This document shows, one piece after another, positions 1 to 5,833 of a stretch of 5,833 bases of DNA. This DNA is from an uncultured bacterium (lineage in GTDB: Bacteria > Bacillota > Clostridia > Lachnospirales > Lachnospiraceae): assembly GCA_946061355.1 (NCBI GenBank), contig CAMGRE010000148.1, positions 1 through 5,833 of the forward strand. The letters are read 5' to 3'. The position numbers and the translations under genes are program-made. Within the stretch, counting starts at the first letter, position 1. Each line of letters starts with the position of its first letter. The notes below the pieces were generated by a model. It had not been told where the DNA came from. It saw nothing but the letters and a program-made list of their open reading frames with translations, and searched no databases.

Positions 1-85
1 TGATATACCCCACGTTCCCCGCCGCTATCTCTTGCCGCGGCTGCATGTCGAGTTTGAGCACGCCTTCCGTTTCCTTTTCTCAAAA
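1..85 (+). other. Disrupted reading frame in the ppk1 N-terminal region at the window edge
   Basis: The ppk1 frame (codons starting at 1, 4, 7...) carries a TGA at 55-57 and, before that, residues that do not look like PPK1. The next frame (codons starting at 2) is open across 2-82 and reads YLLPRLHVEFEHAF at 26-67. This resembles the family segment that precedes the H-P-F-P-F-L motif. The PFPFLKNK motif itself is in the first frame from 67 on. The simplest reading is one or more small insertions or deletions around 56-70, either a real frameshift or base errors at a sequence end. The resemblance was judged by eye against remembered family sequences, so the exact site is uncertain. Confidence 0.55.
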
Positions 86-1695
86 ATAAAGATATCTACG
101 CCGTTGCACTGCTGGCGACAAAGGGTGGAAAGACGAGAACCGCCATCATTCCCTGCAGCAATAATGTCTTTAAGCGTCTGATTGATATCCCGACCAGAAA
201 AGGGACGTTCATGCTCTCGGAAGAGCTGATCCTTCATTTCCTTCCCAAGATGTTCAAGAATTATGAGGTCAAGGAGAAATCGCTGCTGCGCATCACAAGA
301 AATGCGGACATCGACACGGAGACGATCTATGACGAGGATCTGGATTACCGGGATGCGATGGAAAATCTGATCAAGCAGAGGAAACGGATGAATCCGGTGA
401 GAATGGAGCTCTCGAGAGAGTTGAACAAGAAAATGATCAATTCCCTGTGCAAGATCATTCAGGTGGAGAAAGACCACGTATTTTTGTCCAAGGTTCCGCT
501 CGATATGTCCTTTGTATTTTCCATTCAGAGTTATTTGAAGAATACGGATCAGGAAAATCTGTTTTATCAGAGACGCACACCGAGAATGACAACACAGCTC
601 GATGAGAAGAGCTCTTTGATTCCGCAGATCATGGAAAAGGATGTGCTGCTGTCTTATCCTTTCGAGAGTATCAAACCCTTTATCAATCTGCTGAATGAGG
701 CGGCAAAAGATGATACGGTCGTATCCATCAAGATGACGCTGTATCGTCTCGCATACAAAAGTCAGATTGTGGACGCTCTGGTGGAAGCGGCAGAGAACGG
801 AAAAGAAGTGGTCGTTTTGGTGGAGTTGCGGGCGCGATTTGATGAGGAAAGCAATATCGAATATTCCAGGAAGCTGGAGGAGGCAGGCTGCCGGGTGATC
901 TATGGGCTGAACGGCTATAAGGTGCATTCCAAACTCTGTCTGATCTCCAGGAAAACAGAGACCGGCATTTCCTATATCACGCAGATCGGAACAGGAAACT
1001 ATAATGAGAAAACATCTACGTTATATACGGATCTGTCACTGATCACGGCAAACTATGAGATCGGAAAAGAAGCAGCCGATGTGTTTGCCGCTCTGTTAAA
1101 GGGAGAAACGGTGGAGAATACAAATCTGCTGCTTGTCGCTCCGAAATGCCTGCAAAACAAAGTGCTGGATATGATTGAGGAGGAGATCTCCTATGCAAAA
1201 GAGGGAAAAGAAGCATACATCGGGATCAAGATCAATTCCTTGACGGATAAGGTGATCATTGACAAATTGGTGGAAGCTTCCCAGGCAGGAGTAAAAATCG
1301 AAATGATCGTCAGAGGAATCTGCTGTCTGCTCCCGGAAGTAAAGGGATATACAGAAAATATCAAGGTAGTGAGCATTGTAGGCCGTTATCTGGAACACTC
1401 CAGAATCTATCGGTTTGGGACAAAGGAACGAGAAAAGGTGTATATCGCGTCTGCGGATTTCATGACGCGCAATACCGTCCGTCGGGTAGAGGTAGCCGCA
1501 CCGGTTTTTGATGAGAAATTGAAAGAACATCTTGACTGGATGTTTAAGACGATAATGAGTGACAACGAAAAGGGAAAGCGCCTGACAGCAAACGGAACGT
1601 ATGTTGACAGAGAGTTGAGCGATGTGAAACTGAATTCCCAGGAAATGTTTTATGCGCTGGCTTACAGCAATGCGGAAAAAGAGCGGAAGAGCTGA
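58..1695 (+). CDS. ppk1: Polyphosphate kinase 1, C-terminal part (5' end outside window / frame broken)
   Basis: PPK1 reversibly transfers the ATP gamma-phosphate onto a growing inorganic polyphosphate chain through a phosphohistidine intermediate. The open frame begins after an in-frame TGA at 55-57 and reads straight into PPK1 sequence (PFPFLKNKDIYAV at 67-105), so coding clearly starts upstream of the first ATG at 211. About 545 residues are readable. Full PPK1 proteins have about 690-720, so the N domain and part of the head domain are missing. Visible signatures are NADID (301-315), RARFDEESN with an Mg2+-site arginine (codon 835-837), a second conserved arginine in LYRLA (745-747), the phospho-acceptor histidine in YKVHSKL (925-927), IGTGNYNEKT, and the second catalytic histidine in YLEHSR (1396-1398). 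The C-terminus (NGTYVDR and after) looks complete. The stop lies 40 bases before the Na/Pi transporter start, which suggests co-transcription. Family assignment is very secure. Whether the gene is intact is not. Confidence 0.95.
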   Translation, partial: ARLPFPFLKNKDIYAVALLATKGGKTRTAIIPCSNNVFKRLIDIPTRKGTFMLSEELILHFLPKMFKNYEVKEKSLLRITRNADIDTETIYDEDLDYRDAMENLIKQRKRMNPVRMELSRELNKKMINSLCKIIQVEKDHVFLSKVPLDMSFVFSIQSYLKNTDQENLFYQRRTPRMTTQLDEKSSLIPQIMEKDVLLSYPFESIKPFINLLNEAAKDDTVVSIKMTLYRLAYKSQIVDALVEAAENGKEVVVLVELRARFDEESNIEYSRKLEEAGCRVIYGLNGYKVHSKLCLISRKTETGISYITQIGTGNYNEKTSTLYTDLSLITANYEIGKEAADVFAALLKGETVENTNLLLVAPKCLQNKVLDMIEEEISYAKEGKEAYIGIKINSLTDKVIIDKLVEASQAGVKIEMIVRGICCLLPEVKGYTENIKVVSIVGRYLEHSRIYRFGTKEREKVYIASADFMTRNTVRRVEVAAPVFDEKLKEHLDWMFKTIMSDNEKGKRLTANGTYVDRELSDVKLNSQEMFYALAYSNAEKERKS

Positions 1696-1723
1696 AGACA
1701 CAAAACAACTGACAGAAAAATAC

Positions 1724-1728
1724 AGGAG
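1724..1728 (+). promoter_or_regulatory. Ribosome binding site that fixes the Na/Pi transporter start
   Basis: AGGAG lies 7 bases before the ATG at 1736. This decides the start of the transporter gene. An earlier in-frame ATG at 1652 lies inside the ppk1 coding region, would add 28 hydrophilic residues before the first membrane helix, and lacks such a site. Confidence 0.85.
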
Positions 1729-1735
1729 AAAAAAG

Positions 1736-3448
1736 ATGAACGCTACCTTGGAGATTATATTTGGGTTATTGGGAGGACTCACAGTCTTTATTTTCGGAAT
1801 GAACATGATGAGCGACTGCCTGCAGAAAGCAGCCGGGGAGAGAATGAAAAGCATCCTGGCGCTGCTGACAAAAAATCCGGTTCTGGGTGTACTGGCGGGA
1901 GCTCTGACGACAGCCGTACTGCAGAGCAGCAGCGCCACAACGGTTATGGCAATCGGTTTCGTCAGTGCGGGACTTATGAATCTGCCGCAGGCGATCAGTA
2001 TCATTCTGGGCGCCAACATTGGTACGACCATGACGGCGCAGATCATCGCATTCAAATTGAGTGATTACATTTATATCATTATTTTTATCGGATTTATTGT
2101 CAGCTTTGCATTGAAATCAGAAAAGGCCAAAAACATCGGACAGACGATCTTTGCATTCGGTCTTTTGTTCCTTGGCATAGAGACGATGGGAGGTGTCATG
2201 AAGCCGCTGGCTTCCAGCCCCGTATTTACCGATATGATCGCAAAGGTTGCGGATATCCCGGTACTGGGTGTACTCGTCGGCACCTTTATGACGCTTGTGG
2301 TACAGAGCAGCAGCGCTACAATCGCAGTTCTTCAGAATTTCGCGTCACAGCCGGGGCCAGATGGAGTCAGCAGTATGCTCGGACTGGCCGGAGCCATTCC
2401 GATCCTCCTTGGTGATAATATCGGAACGACGATAACTGCATTGCTAGCAAGTATCGGACAGCCGAAGGATGCCAAGAGAACCGCGGCAGCACACTGTATC
2501 TTTAATATATCGGGGTGCCTCTTGTTTATCTGGTTTGTCAGACCGTATGCAGCATTGATCAAATACATATCTCCGAAGGGACCTGAGATCGAAGTGATCT
2601 CCAGGCAGATTGCAAATGCACATACGTTTTTTAATGTTACGATGACTGTGATCTGGATTCCGCTGATCTGGCTGATGGTAAAGATCGTCATGAAACTGAT
2701 CCCGGACGGAAGAAAAGTGATCTATACCAACTCGGAACCGATGTACCTGGATTCCAAACTTATCGGTCAGCCGACGGCAGCACTCCAGCTGGTCGCAAAA
2801 GAGATCGTGAGATGTACGGAATTTGTTGAGGAAAATCTGAAAGCGCTTATCTCCGTGCTCGACAGCAGTGACAGTGCGAAAGTCAATGAAGTGATCAGGA
2901 ACGCGGAGGATACCAGGACACTCTATGACAGGATCACGGAATACCTGGCGGAGCTATTCGCATCGGGCGGTCTGACGGAAGAGCAGGCGACACAGACAGC
3001 AGGGATCATGTATGTGCTCAGTGATGTGGACCGCATGGGAGCCCTGTGCAGGGAGGTCGGATTGTCTCTGAAAGATAAGGAAGAAAAGAAATACAAATAT
3101 TCCAAAAAGGCGATGGATGACTTAAAAGACAGTCTTGAGCTGATCCGGAAGATGTTTTTTCAGGCTGTAGACATGATGATCACCGGCAATACGGAAAGTG
3201 CAAAAAAGATCTGGAAACAGAAAGAGCAGATCATGGACATGGGAATCAAAATGAGGAAGTCCCATGTGCAGCGTGTCGGCAAAGGAAAATGCGTTGCCAA
3301 ATTGACGGAGCCGTTCAACAAGATCATTCATTCAGTGGATAGAATGGGAAACTGCTGCATCAATATGGCAGATGCCGTACAGGGGCAGATCAGCCTGCGG
3401 TATTTCCAGGAATACTCCGGGAATGACGGAAAAGAGAGCGAAGGATAA
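1736..3448 (+). CDS. Na+/phosphate cotransporter family protein with C-terminal PhoU-like domain
   Basis: This 570-residue membrane protein of the NptA/type II Na/Pi cotransporter family moves inorganic phosphate across the cytoplasmic membrane with Na+. The ATG at 1736 is chosen for its AGGAG site, and it places a hydrophobic helix at residues 6-24. Two Na/Pi repeats are visible: QSSSATT at 63-69 with GANIGTT at 92-98, and QSSSAT at 190-195 with GDNIGTT at 226-232. QSSSAT is the hallmark of the family. Further hydrophobic segments lie near 48-80, 111-126, 136-152, 175-199, 212-240, 253-275 and 299-320. From about 345 the protein becomes soluble, helical and charged to the C-terminus, as in PhoU-like domains fused to these transporters. 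That domain probably regulates transport or senses phosphate state. Length and order match the usual bacterial architecture. It lies between ppk1 and the HD gene in an apparent operon. Bacterial members may act in uptake or in efflux, and the sequence does not settle the direction. Confidence 0.93.
   Translation: MNATLEIIFGLLGGLTVFIFGMNMMSDCLQKAAGERMKSILALLTKNPVLGVLAGALTTAVLQSSSATTVMAIGFVSAGLMNLPQAISIILGANIGTTMTAQIIAFKLSDYIYIIIFIGFIVSFALKSEKAKNIGQTIFAFGLLFLGIETMGGVMKPLASSPVFTDMIAKVADIPVLGVLVGTFMTLVVQSSSATIAVLQNFASQPGPDGVSSMLGLAGAIPILLGDNIGTTITALLASIGQPKDAKRTAAAHCIFNISGCLLFIWFVRPYAALIKYISPKGPEIEVISRQIANAHTFFNVTMTVIWIPLIWLMVKIVMKLIPDGRKVIYTNSEPMYLDSKLIGQPTAALQLVAKEIVRCTEFVEENLKALISVLDSSDSAKVNEVIRNAEDTRTLYDRITEYLAELFASGGLTEEQATQTAGIMYVLSDVDRMGALCREVGLSLKDKEEKKYKYSKKAMDDLKDSLELIRKMFFQAVDMMITGNTESAKKIWKQKEQIMDMGIKMRKSHVQRVGKGKCVAKLTEPFNKIIHSVDRMGNCCINMADAVQGQISLRYFQEYSGNDGKESEG
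1874..1951 (+). repeat. First copy of an internal duplication in the Na/Pi transporter (second copy 2255-2332)
   Basis: Residues 47-72 and 174-199 of the transporter align without gaps and share about 15 of 26 positions by my count, including PVLGVL and QSSSAT. The likeness shows in the DNA as well (CTGGGTGTACT and CAGAGCAGCAGCGC occur in both). This is the known duplicated core of the family, in which the two halves form an inverted-topology pair. It is not a mobile or recent repeat. Confidence 0.7.
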
Positions 3449-3468
3449 ACTTTTAAATACAGTAACAT

Positions 3469-3476
3469 AAAGGCGG
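3469..3476 (+). promoter_or_regulatory. Ribosome binding site for the TTG start of the HD-domain gene
   Basis: AAAGGCGG ends 6 bases before the TTG at 3483. An in-frame TAA at 3477-3479 rules out any start further upstream, and no in-frame ATG or GTG appears in the first 30 codons. The TTG at 3483 is therefore the best-supported start. Confidence 0.75.
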
Positions 3477-3482
3477 TAAAAA

Positions 3483-4139
3483 TTGAATTATAAAGAGATA
3501 TTACAAAACAAAGAAGTAAAAGCATTCCTGAAAAAGGGAAATGAAAATCTGGGATTGCTCGGATATACGGACCATTCGGAGAAACATTGTGCGATCGTTG
3601 CAAAGCAGGCAGGAGTCATTCTGTCCAAATTCGGATATTCCAAGCATGAGATAGAACTCGCGGAGATCGCCGGAGCGCTTCATGATATCGGAAATGTCAT
3701 CAATCGCAAGAACCACGGGGAATACGGCGCCATTCTGGCAAATTCCGTTCTGGAGAAGCTGGGAATGCCGCTCGAGGACAGAGTGATCATTGCTTCTGCG
3801 ATCGGGAATCACGATGAATCCACGGGCGGAGCGGTTGATGCCGTATCCGCCGCACTGATCCTGGCGGACAAAACGGATGTCAGGAGGAACCGCGTGAGAA
3901 ACAAGGATAAGTCCAGCTTTGACAAGCATGACCGCGTCAATTATGCCGTCACAAATGCGACAGTGAAAATCAATACAGAAAAGCATCTGATTACACTCAA
4001 TCTGCAGATCGATGAGGAAATCTGCACGATGTATGAGTATTTTGAGATCTTCTTAGGCAGAATGATGATGTGCAGGGGAGCTGCGGAACTTTTGGGAGCC
4101 AGATTCCGGCTCACAGCGAATGGAAGCAAAATATTATAA
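3483..4139 (+). CDS. HD-domain phosphohydrolase of unknown substrate
   Basis: This is a 218-residue soluble, probably cytoplasmic protein with no signal peptide or membrane segment. It carries an HD-superfamily metal site: His31/His35 (TDHSEKH), the His67-Asp68 doublet in GALHDIGN, His78 in KNHGEYGA, His110-Asp111 in GNHDES, and Asp129 in LADKTDVRRNRVRN. The H...HD...D pattern supports a divalent-metal phosphohydrolase. The extra histidines at 78 and 110 suggest a two-metal site, as in HD-GYP and related enzymes, but the HHE and GYP motifs of true HD-GYP proteins are absent. A second domain of about 80 residues follows (153-218) and I recognise no known domain in it. From memory, close homologues are common in Clostridia and lack an assigned substrate. 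The gene starts 34 bases after the Na/Pi transporter stop and ends 30 bases before corA, so a role in phosphate, polyphosphate or nucleotide turnover is plausible but inferred from context only. Confidence 0.88.
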   Translation: MNYKEILQNKEVKAFLKKGNENLGLLGYTDHSEKHCAIVAKQAGVILSKFGYSKHEIELAEIAGALHDIGNVINRKNHGEYGAILANSVLEKLGMPLEDRVIIASAIGNHDESTGGAVDAVSAALILADKTDVRRNRVRNKDKSSFDKHDRVNYAVTNATVKINTEKHLITLNLQIDEEICTMYEYFEIFLGRMMMCRGAAELLGARFRLTANGSKIL

Positions 4140-4169
4140 AAATAAGATTCAGACCCGGAGAGAAACAAG

Positions 4170-5102
4170 ATGTCGGAAGAAGATTTGGAAATAGATTTTA
4201 CAGAAGAGAACGATGATTGTGCAGTCGAAAAACCAGAAAAGATCAAAAGTCCGGAATTTGAGCCGGTGATCACGGACTCCAAAAATGCGGATGCGGTTTT
4301 GAGAGAAAACGGCATTTCCTATGAAGGGGAGATCCAGTTGAAACAGATCGGATTCTGTAAGATCGAGGCGCAGCAGGATTGTCTGACCGGTTCTTTCTGC
4401 ATTCCGAGACTTCTTGACATTCAGGGAAGCAGGTACCGCATCCAGTTTTTTATTACACGGGATAAGGTTGTTCTGGTGGACGACAATGAATTCTCAAGGC
4501 GAATTGTTGAGAGAATCAACAGAAGGAAGAGTAATAAATATAAGACAAAGGAAATTTTTCTGTTCAATTATATTGCGGAATTTATCAGCCGTGATCTTGA
4601 GTATCTGATTCAGTTTGAAAAAAAGCTGATGGAACTGGAAGAGAGCATTCATAACAATCACATGGAAAATTTCCAGTCGCAAATTATGACGATCCGCCGG
4701 GATCTGCTCATCCTGCGCGGTTATTATGATGAGATCATGGATGTGGGAAAAGCTCTGGAGGAAAATGAAAACAGATATTTTGCCAAAAAGCATCTGAAAT
4801 ATTTCGGAACGATTTCCGACAGGGCGGAGCGGCTGATGAACAAAACTTCCCATTTGCTCGAATATGCCGGGCAGGTCAATGATGCCTATCAGGCAAAGGT
4901 CGATGCAAAACAGAACAGCAATATGCAGTTTCTGACCGTGATATCAACGGTCTTTTTTCCACTTACCCTCATCACCGGATGGTATGGCATGAATTTCCGG
5001 AACATGCCGGAACTGGAATCCGGTTATCCGGGCGTCATTCTGTTAAGCATCATCGTGATCATTGCCTGTATCATTATTTTTAAGATCAAGAAAATTCTTT
5101 AA
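4170..5102 (+). CDS. corA: CorA-family Mg2+/divalent cation transporter
   Basis: This 310-residue protein has CorA architecture. A large N-terminal cytoplasmic region (1 to about 250) ends in long charged helices (about 138-250). Two C-terminal membrane helices follow (about 252-271 and 287-305), joined by a short loop. The selectivity signature YGMNF (272-276) closes the first helix, and the MPEL loop motif follows at 279-282. CorA proteins form pentameric channels gated by intracellular Mg2+, and some members carry Co2+, Ni2+ or Zn2+. The lysine-rich tail (FKIKKIL) matches the basic C-terminus common in the family. The ATG at 4170 is supported by GGAG at 4157-4160, 9 bases upstream, and an in-frame TAA at 4143-4145 prevents extension. 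The first ~35 residues are acidic and probably disordered. The gene is last in the apparent ppk1 operon. Its metal specificity cannot be read from sequence. Confidence 0.93.
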   Translation: MSEEDLEIDFTEENDDCAVEKPEKIKSPEFEPVITDSKNADAVLRENGISYEGEIQLKQIGFCKIEAQQDCLTGSFCIPRLLDIQGSRYRIQFFITRDKVVLVDDNEFSRRIVERINRRKSNKYKTKEIFLFNYIAEFISRDLEYLIQFEKKLMELEESIHNNHMENFQSQIMTIRRDLLILRGYYDEIMDVGKALEENENRYFAKKHLKYFGTISDRAERLMNKTSHLLEYAGQVNDAYQAKVDAKQNSNMQFLTVISTVFFPLTLITGWYGMNFRNMPELESGYPGVILLSIIVIIACIIIFKIKKIL

Positions 5103-5118
5103 GAGCTGATCATTCACG

Positions 5119-5709
5119 CTAACAGATATTTAATTTGTCTCTCAGGATTTTTTCTGTTAATGCGCGCCAGTCACCTGTGTAGTGGAATGCCTTCATGTTT
5201 GCCATTGCGGCAAGACCGTGCACGATAGCCCACATCGCAATAATATTATCACGGTAGTGCTCCTGAGGAATATGGGCCTGTTCCATCAGCCGGATAGCAG
5301 TATTACGAAACAGCATGAAAGGAGTATAGTCTCCCGTGAAATCCGTATCGGTTAGAACTATATTTTTATCATTGTTTTCAAAGATATAGGAAAAATAGTA
5401 AGGGTTTTCGGCAAAGAAAGCTACATACTCTTTTCCAAGCTCCACCATAAGATTTTCGGGGGTGGAAAGACATAATTCAATTCCCTTCTGAATGGCATCG
5501 GCAAATTTGGCGTCAATATAATCTGTAATAGCCGACATTAAATCATCTATATTGGAAAAATGATTATAGCAGGCAGTGGGAGAGACTCCCACTCTTTTTG
5601 CTAATTTGCGAAGAGAAAATTGAGCCATGCCATCTTCGTGAATCATAGCCATACTTTCTTCCAGTAACGTCTCATGTAAATTGCCGTGATGATAAGCTTT
5701 CTTTTCCAA
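5119..5709 (-). CDS. TetR/AcrR-family transcriptional regulator (YHHGN / WHG type)
   Basis: This 196-residue DNA-binding repressor-type protein has an N-terminal TetR helix-turn-helix domain (about 8-55) with the recognition region FSLRKLAKRVGVSPTACYNHF split across 31-51. The opening KKAYHHGNL and the later W-x3-HG motif (Trp160, His164-Gly165 in WAIVHGLAAM) mark the subfamily with a WHG-type ligand-binding C-terminal domain. I prefer the TTG at 5709: it has AAGAAAGGA 6 bases upstream and puts YHHGN at residue 6, where homologues usually have it. A GTG at 5757 would give 212 residues, and the frame is in fact open to the window edge. The gene is convergent with corA, 16 bases between stops, so it is unlikely to control the ppk1 operon by the usual divergent arrangement. 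Targets, perhaps an efflux system or its own gene, probably lie beyond the right edge. The ligand is unknown. Confidence 0.92.
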   Translation of the reverse strand: MEKKAYHHGNLHETLLEESMAMIHEDGMAQFSLRKLAKRVGVSPTACYNHFSNIDDLMSAITDYIDAKFADAIQKGIELCLSTPENLMVELGKEYVAFFAENPYYFSYIFENNDKNIVLTDTDFTGDYTPFMLFRNTAIRLMEQAHIPQEHYRDNIIAMWAIVHGLAAMANMKAFHYTGDWRALTEKILRDKLNIC

Positions 5710-5833
5710 AATAATTCCTTTCTTTATTGCCTGGGAGAATAGGGCAGTCTCCTGCACATCTGTTTTTTTGAGATTCCGTTTTTCTTTGCAGATGGATTCC
5801 AGAAAGTAAGATTCCCTATGGTACAGAATATCC
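5710..5833 (-). other. Region upstream of the TetR gene, frame open to the window edge
   Basis: This stretch holds the TetR ribosome binding site and either its leader or a preceding coding end. In the TetR frame there is no stop from 5709 to 5832, so the roughly 41 upstream codons could be an N-terminal extension, the 3' part of an in-frame neighbour, or chance. I see no convincing -35/-10 pair or operator palindrome here. Confidence 0.4.
5716..5724 (-). promoter_or_regulatory. Ribosome binding site supporting the TTG start of the TetR gene
   Basis: On the minus strand AAGAAAGGA lies 6 bases before TTG at 5709-5707. The alternative GTG at 5757 has no comparable purine-rich site at the right distance, so this site favours the shorter protein. 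Confidence 0.65.

Noticed and set aside
211..213. ATG at 211 as a true start of ppk1
   Set aside because: Clear PPK1 sequence continues in frame upstream to about 67, so this ATG is an internal methionine.
25..927. 300-codon open frame on the minus strand opposite ppk1
   Set aside because: It lies entirely antisense to strongly conserved PPK1 coding sequence, and its translation (rich in H, I, L, Q and R) resembles no protein I know. It is a codon-bias shadow.
1652..1735. Upstream ATG extension of the Na/Pi transporter overlapping the ppk1 3' end
   Set aside because: The ATG at 1736 has AGGAG at the proper distance and starts just before the first helix. The extension is hydrophilic and lies inside or just after ppk1 coding.
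1096..2055. 319-codon open frame on the minus strand across the ppk1/Na-Pi junction
   Set aside because: It is antisense to two well-supported genes, spans their junction, and has a composition typical of reverse-complement reading. No ribosome binding site or recognisable family.
1874..2332. Similar DNA stretches within the Na/Pi gene as a mobile or recent tandem repeat
   Set aside because: The similarity follows the known protein-level duplication of the family and has diverged. It shows no target duplications or terminal repeats.
3501..3986. 161-codon minus-strand open frame opposite the HD gene
   Set aside because: Shadow of the HD-domain coding region; no family resemblance.
4414..4608. 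64-codon plus-strand open frame inside corA in another frame
   Set aside because: Fully contained in corA, with no ribosome binding site and no recognisable content.
5084..5113. GATCA...TGATC inverted repeat near the corA stop as a terminator
   Set aside because: The stem is only 5 base pairs with a loop of about 20 bases, and no T run follows on either strand. Too weak to call.

Overview
The window looks like chromosomal DNA from a Gram-positive anaerobe of the class Clostridia, probably Lachnospiraceae. This is inferred from the character of the proteins, the moderate GC content, the AGGAG-type ribosome binding sites, the TTG starts and the tight packing of genes. No marker gene is present to confirm it. 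It reads as ordinary core or household DNA. I see no transposase, integrase, CRISPR array, rRNA or tRNA.

Layout: four genes run left to right with gaps of 30-40 bases and no visible terminator between them, so they probably form one operon. They are (1) the C-terminal three quarters of polyphosphate kinase 1 (ppk1), whose start lies off the left edge and whose frame is broken in the first ~85 bases; (2) a Na+/phosphate cotransporter-family membrane protein with a C-terminal PhoU-like domain; (3) a 218-residue HD-domain phosphohydrolase of unknown substrate that begins at TTG; and (4) a CorA-family divalent-cation channel. A fifth gene, a TetR-family regulator of the YHHGN/WHG type, lies on the opposite strand and converges on corA with only 16 bases between the two stop codons. 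Its reading frame stays open to the right edge, so its start is uncertain.

Working model (inference): the operon joins polyphosphate synthesis (PPK1), phosphate movement with a PhoU-type sensor or regulator (Na/Pi protein), a metal-dependent phosphohydrolase and Mg2+ transport (CorA). Polyphosphate is made from ATP, stores phosphate and is balanced by Mg2+, so the grouping makes sense as a phosphate/polyphosphate/magnesium homeostasis unit. The HD protein is the only member without an assigned role and is the most interesting candidate here. The TetR gene is probably unrelated, with targets beyond the right edge.

No intergenic stretch longer than 300 bases exists. The longest non-coding candidate is the ~124 bases at the right edge upstream of the preferred TetR start.
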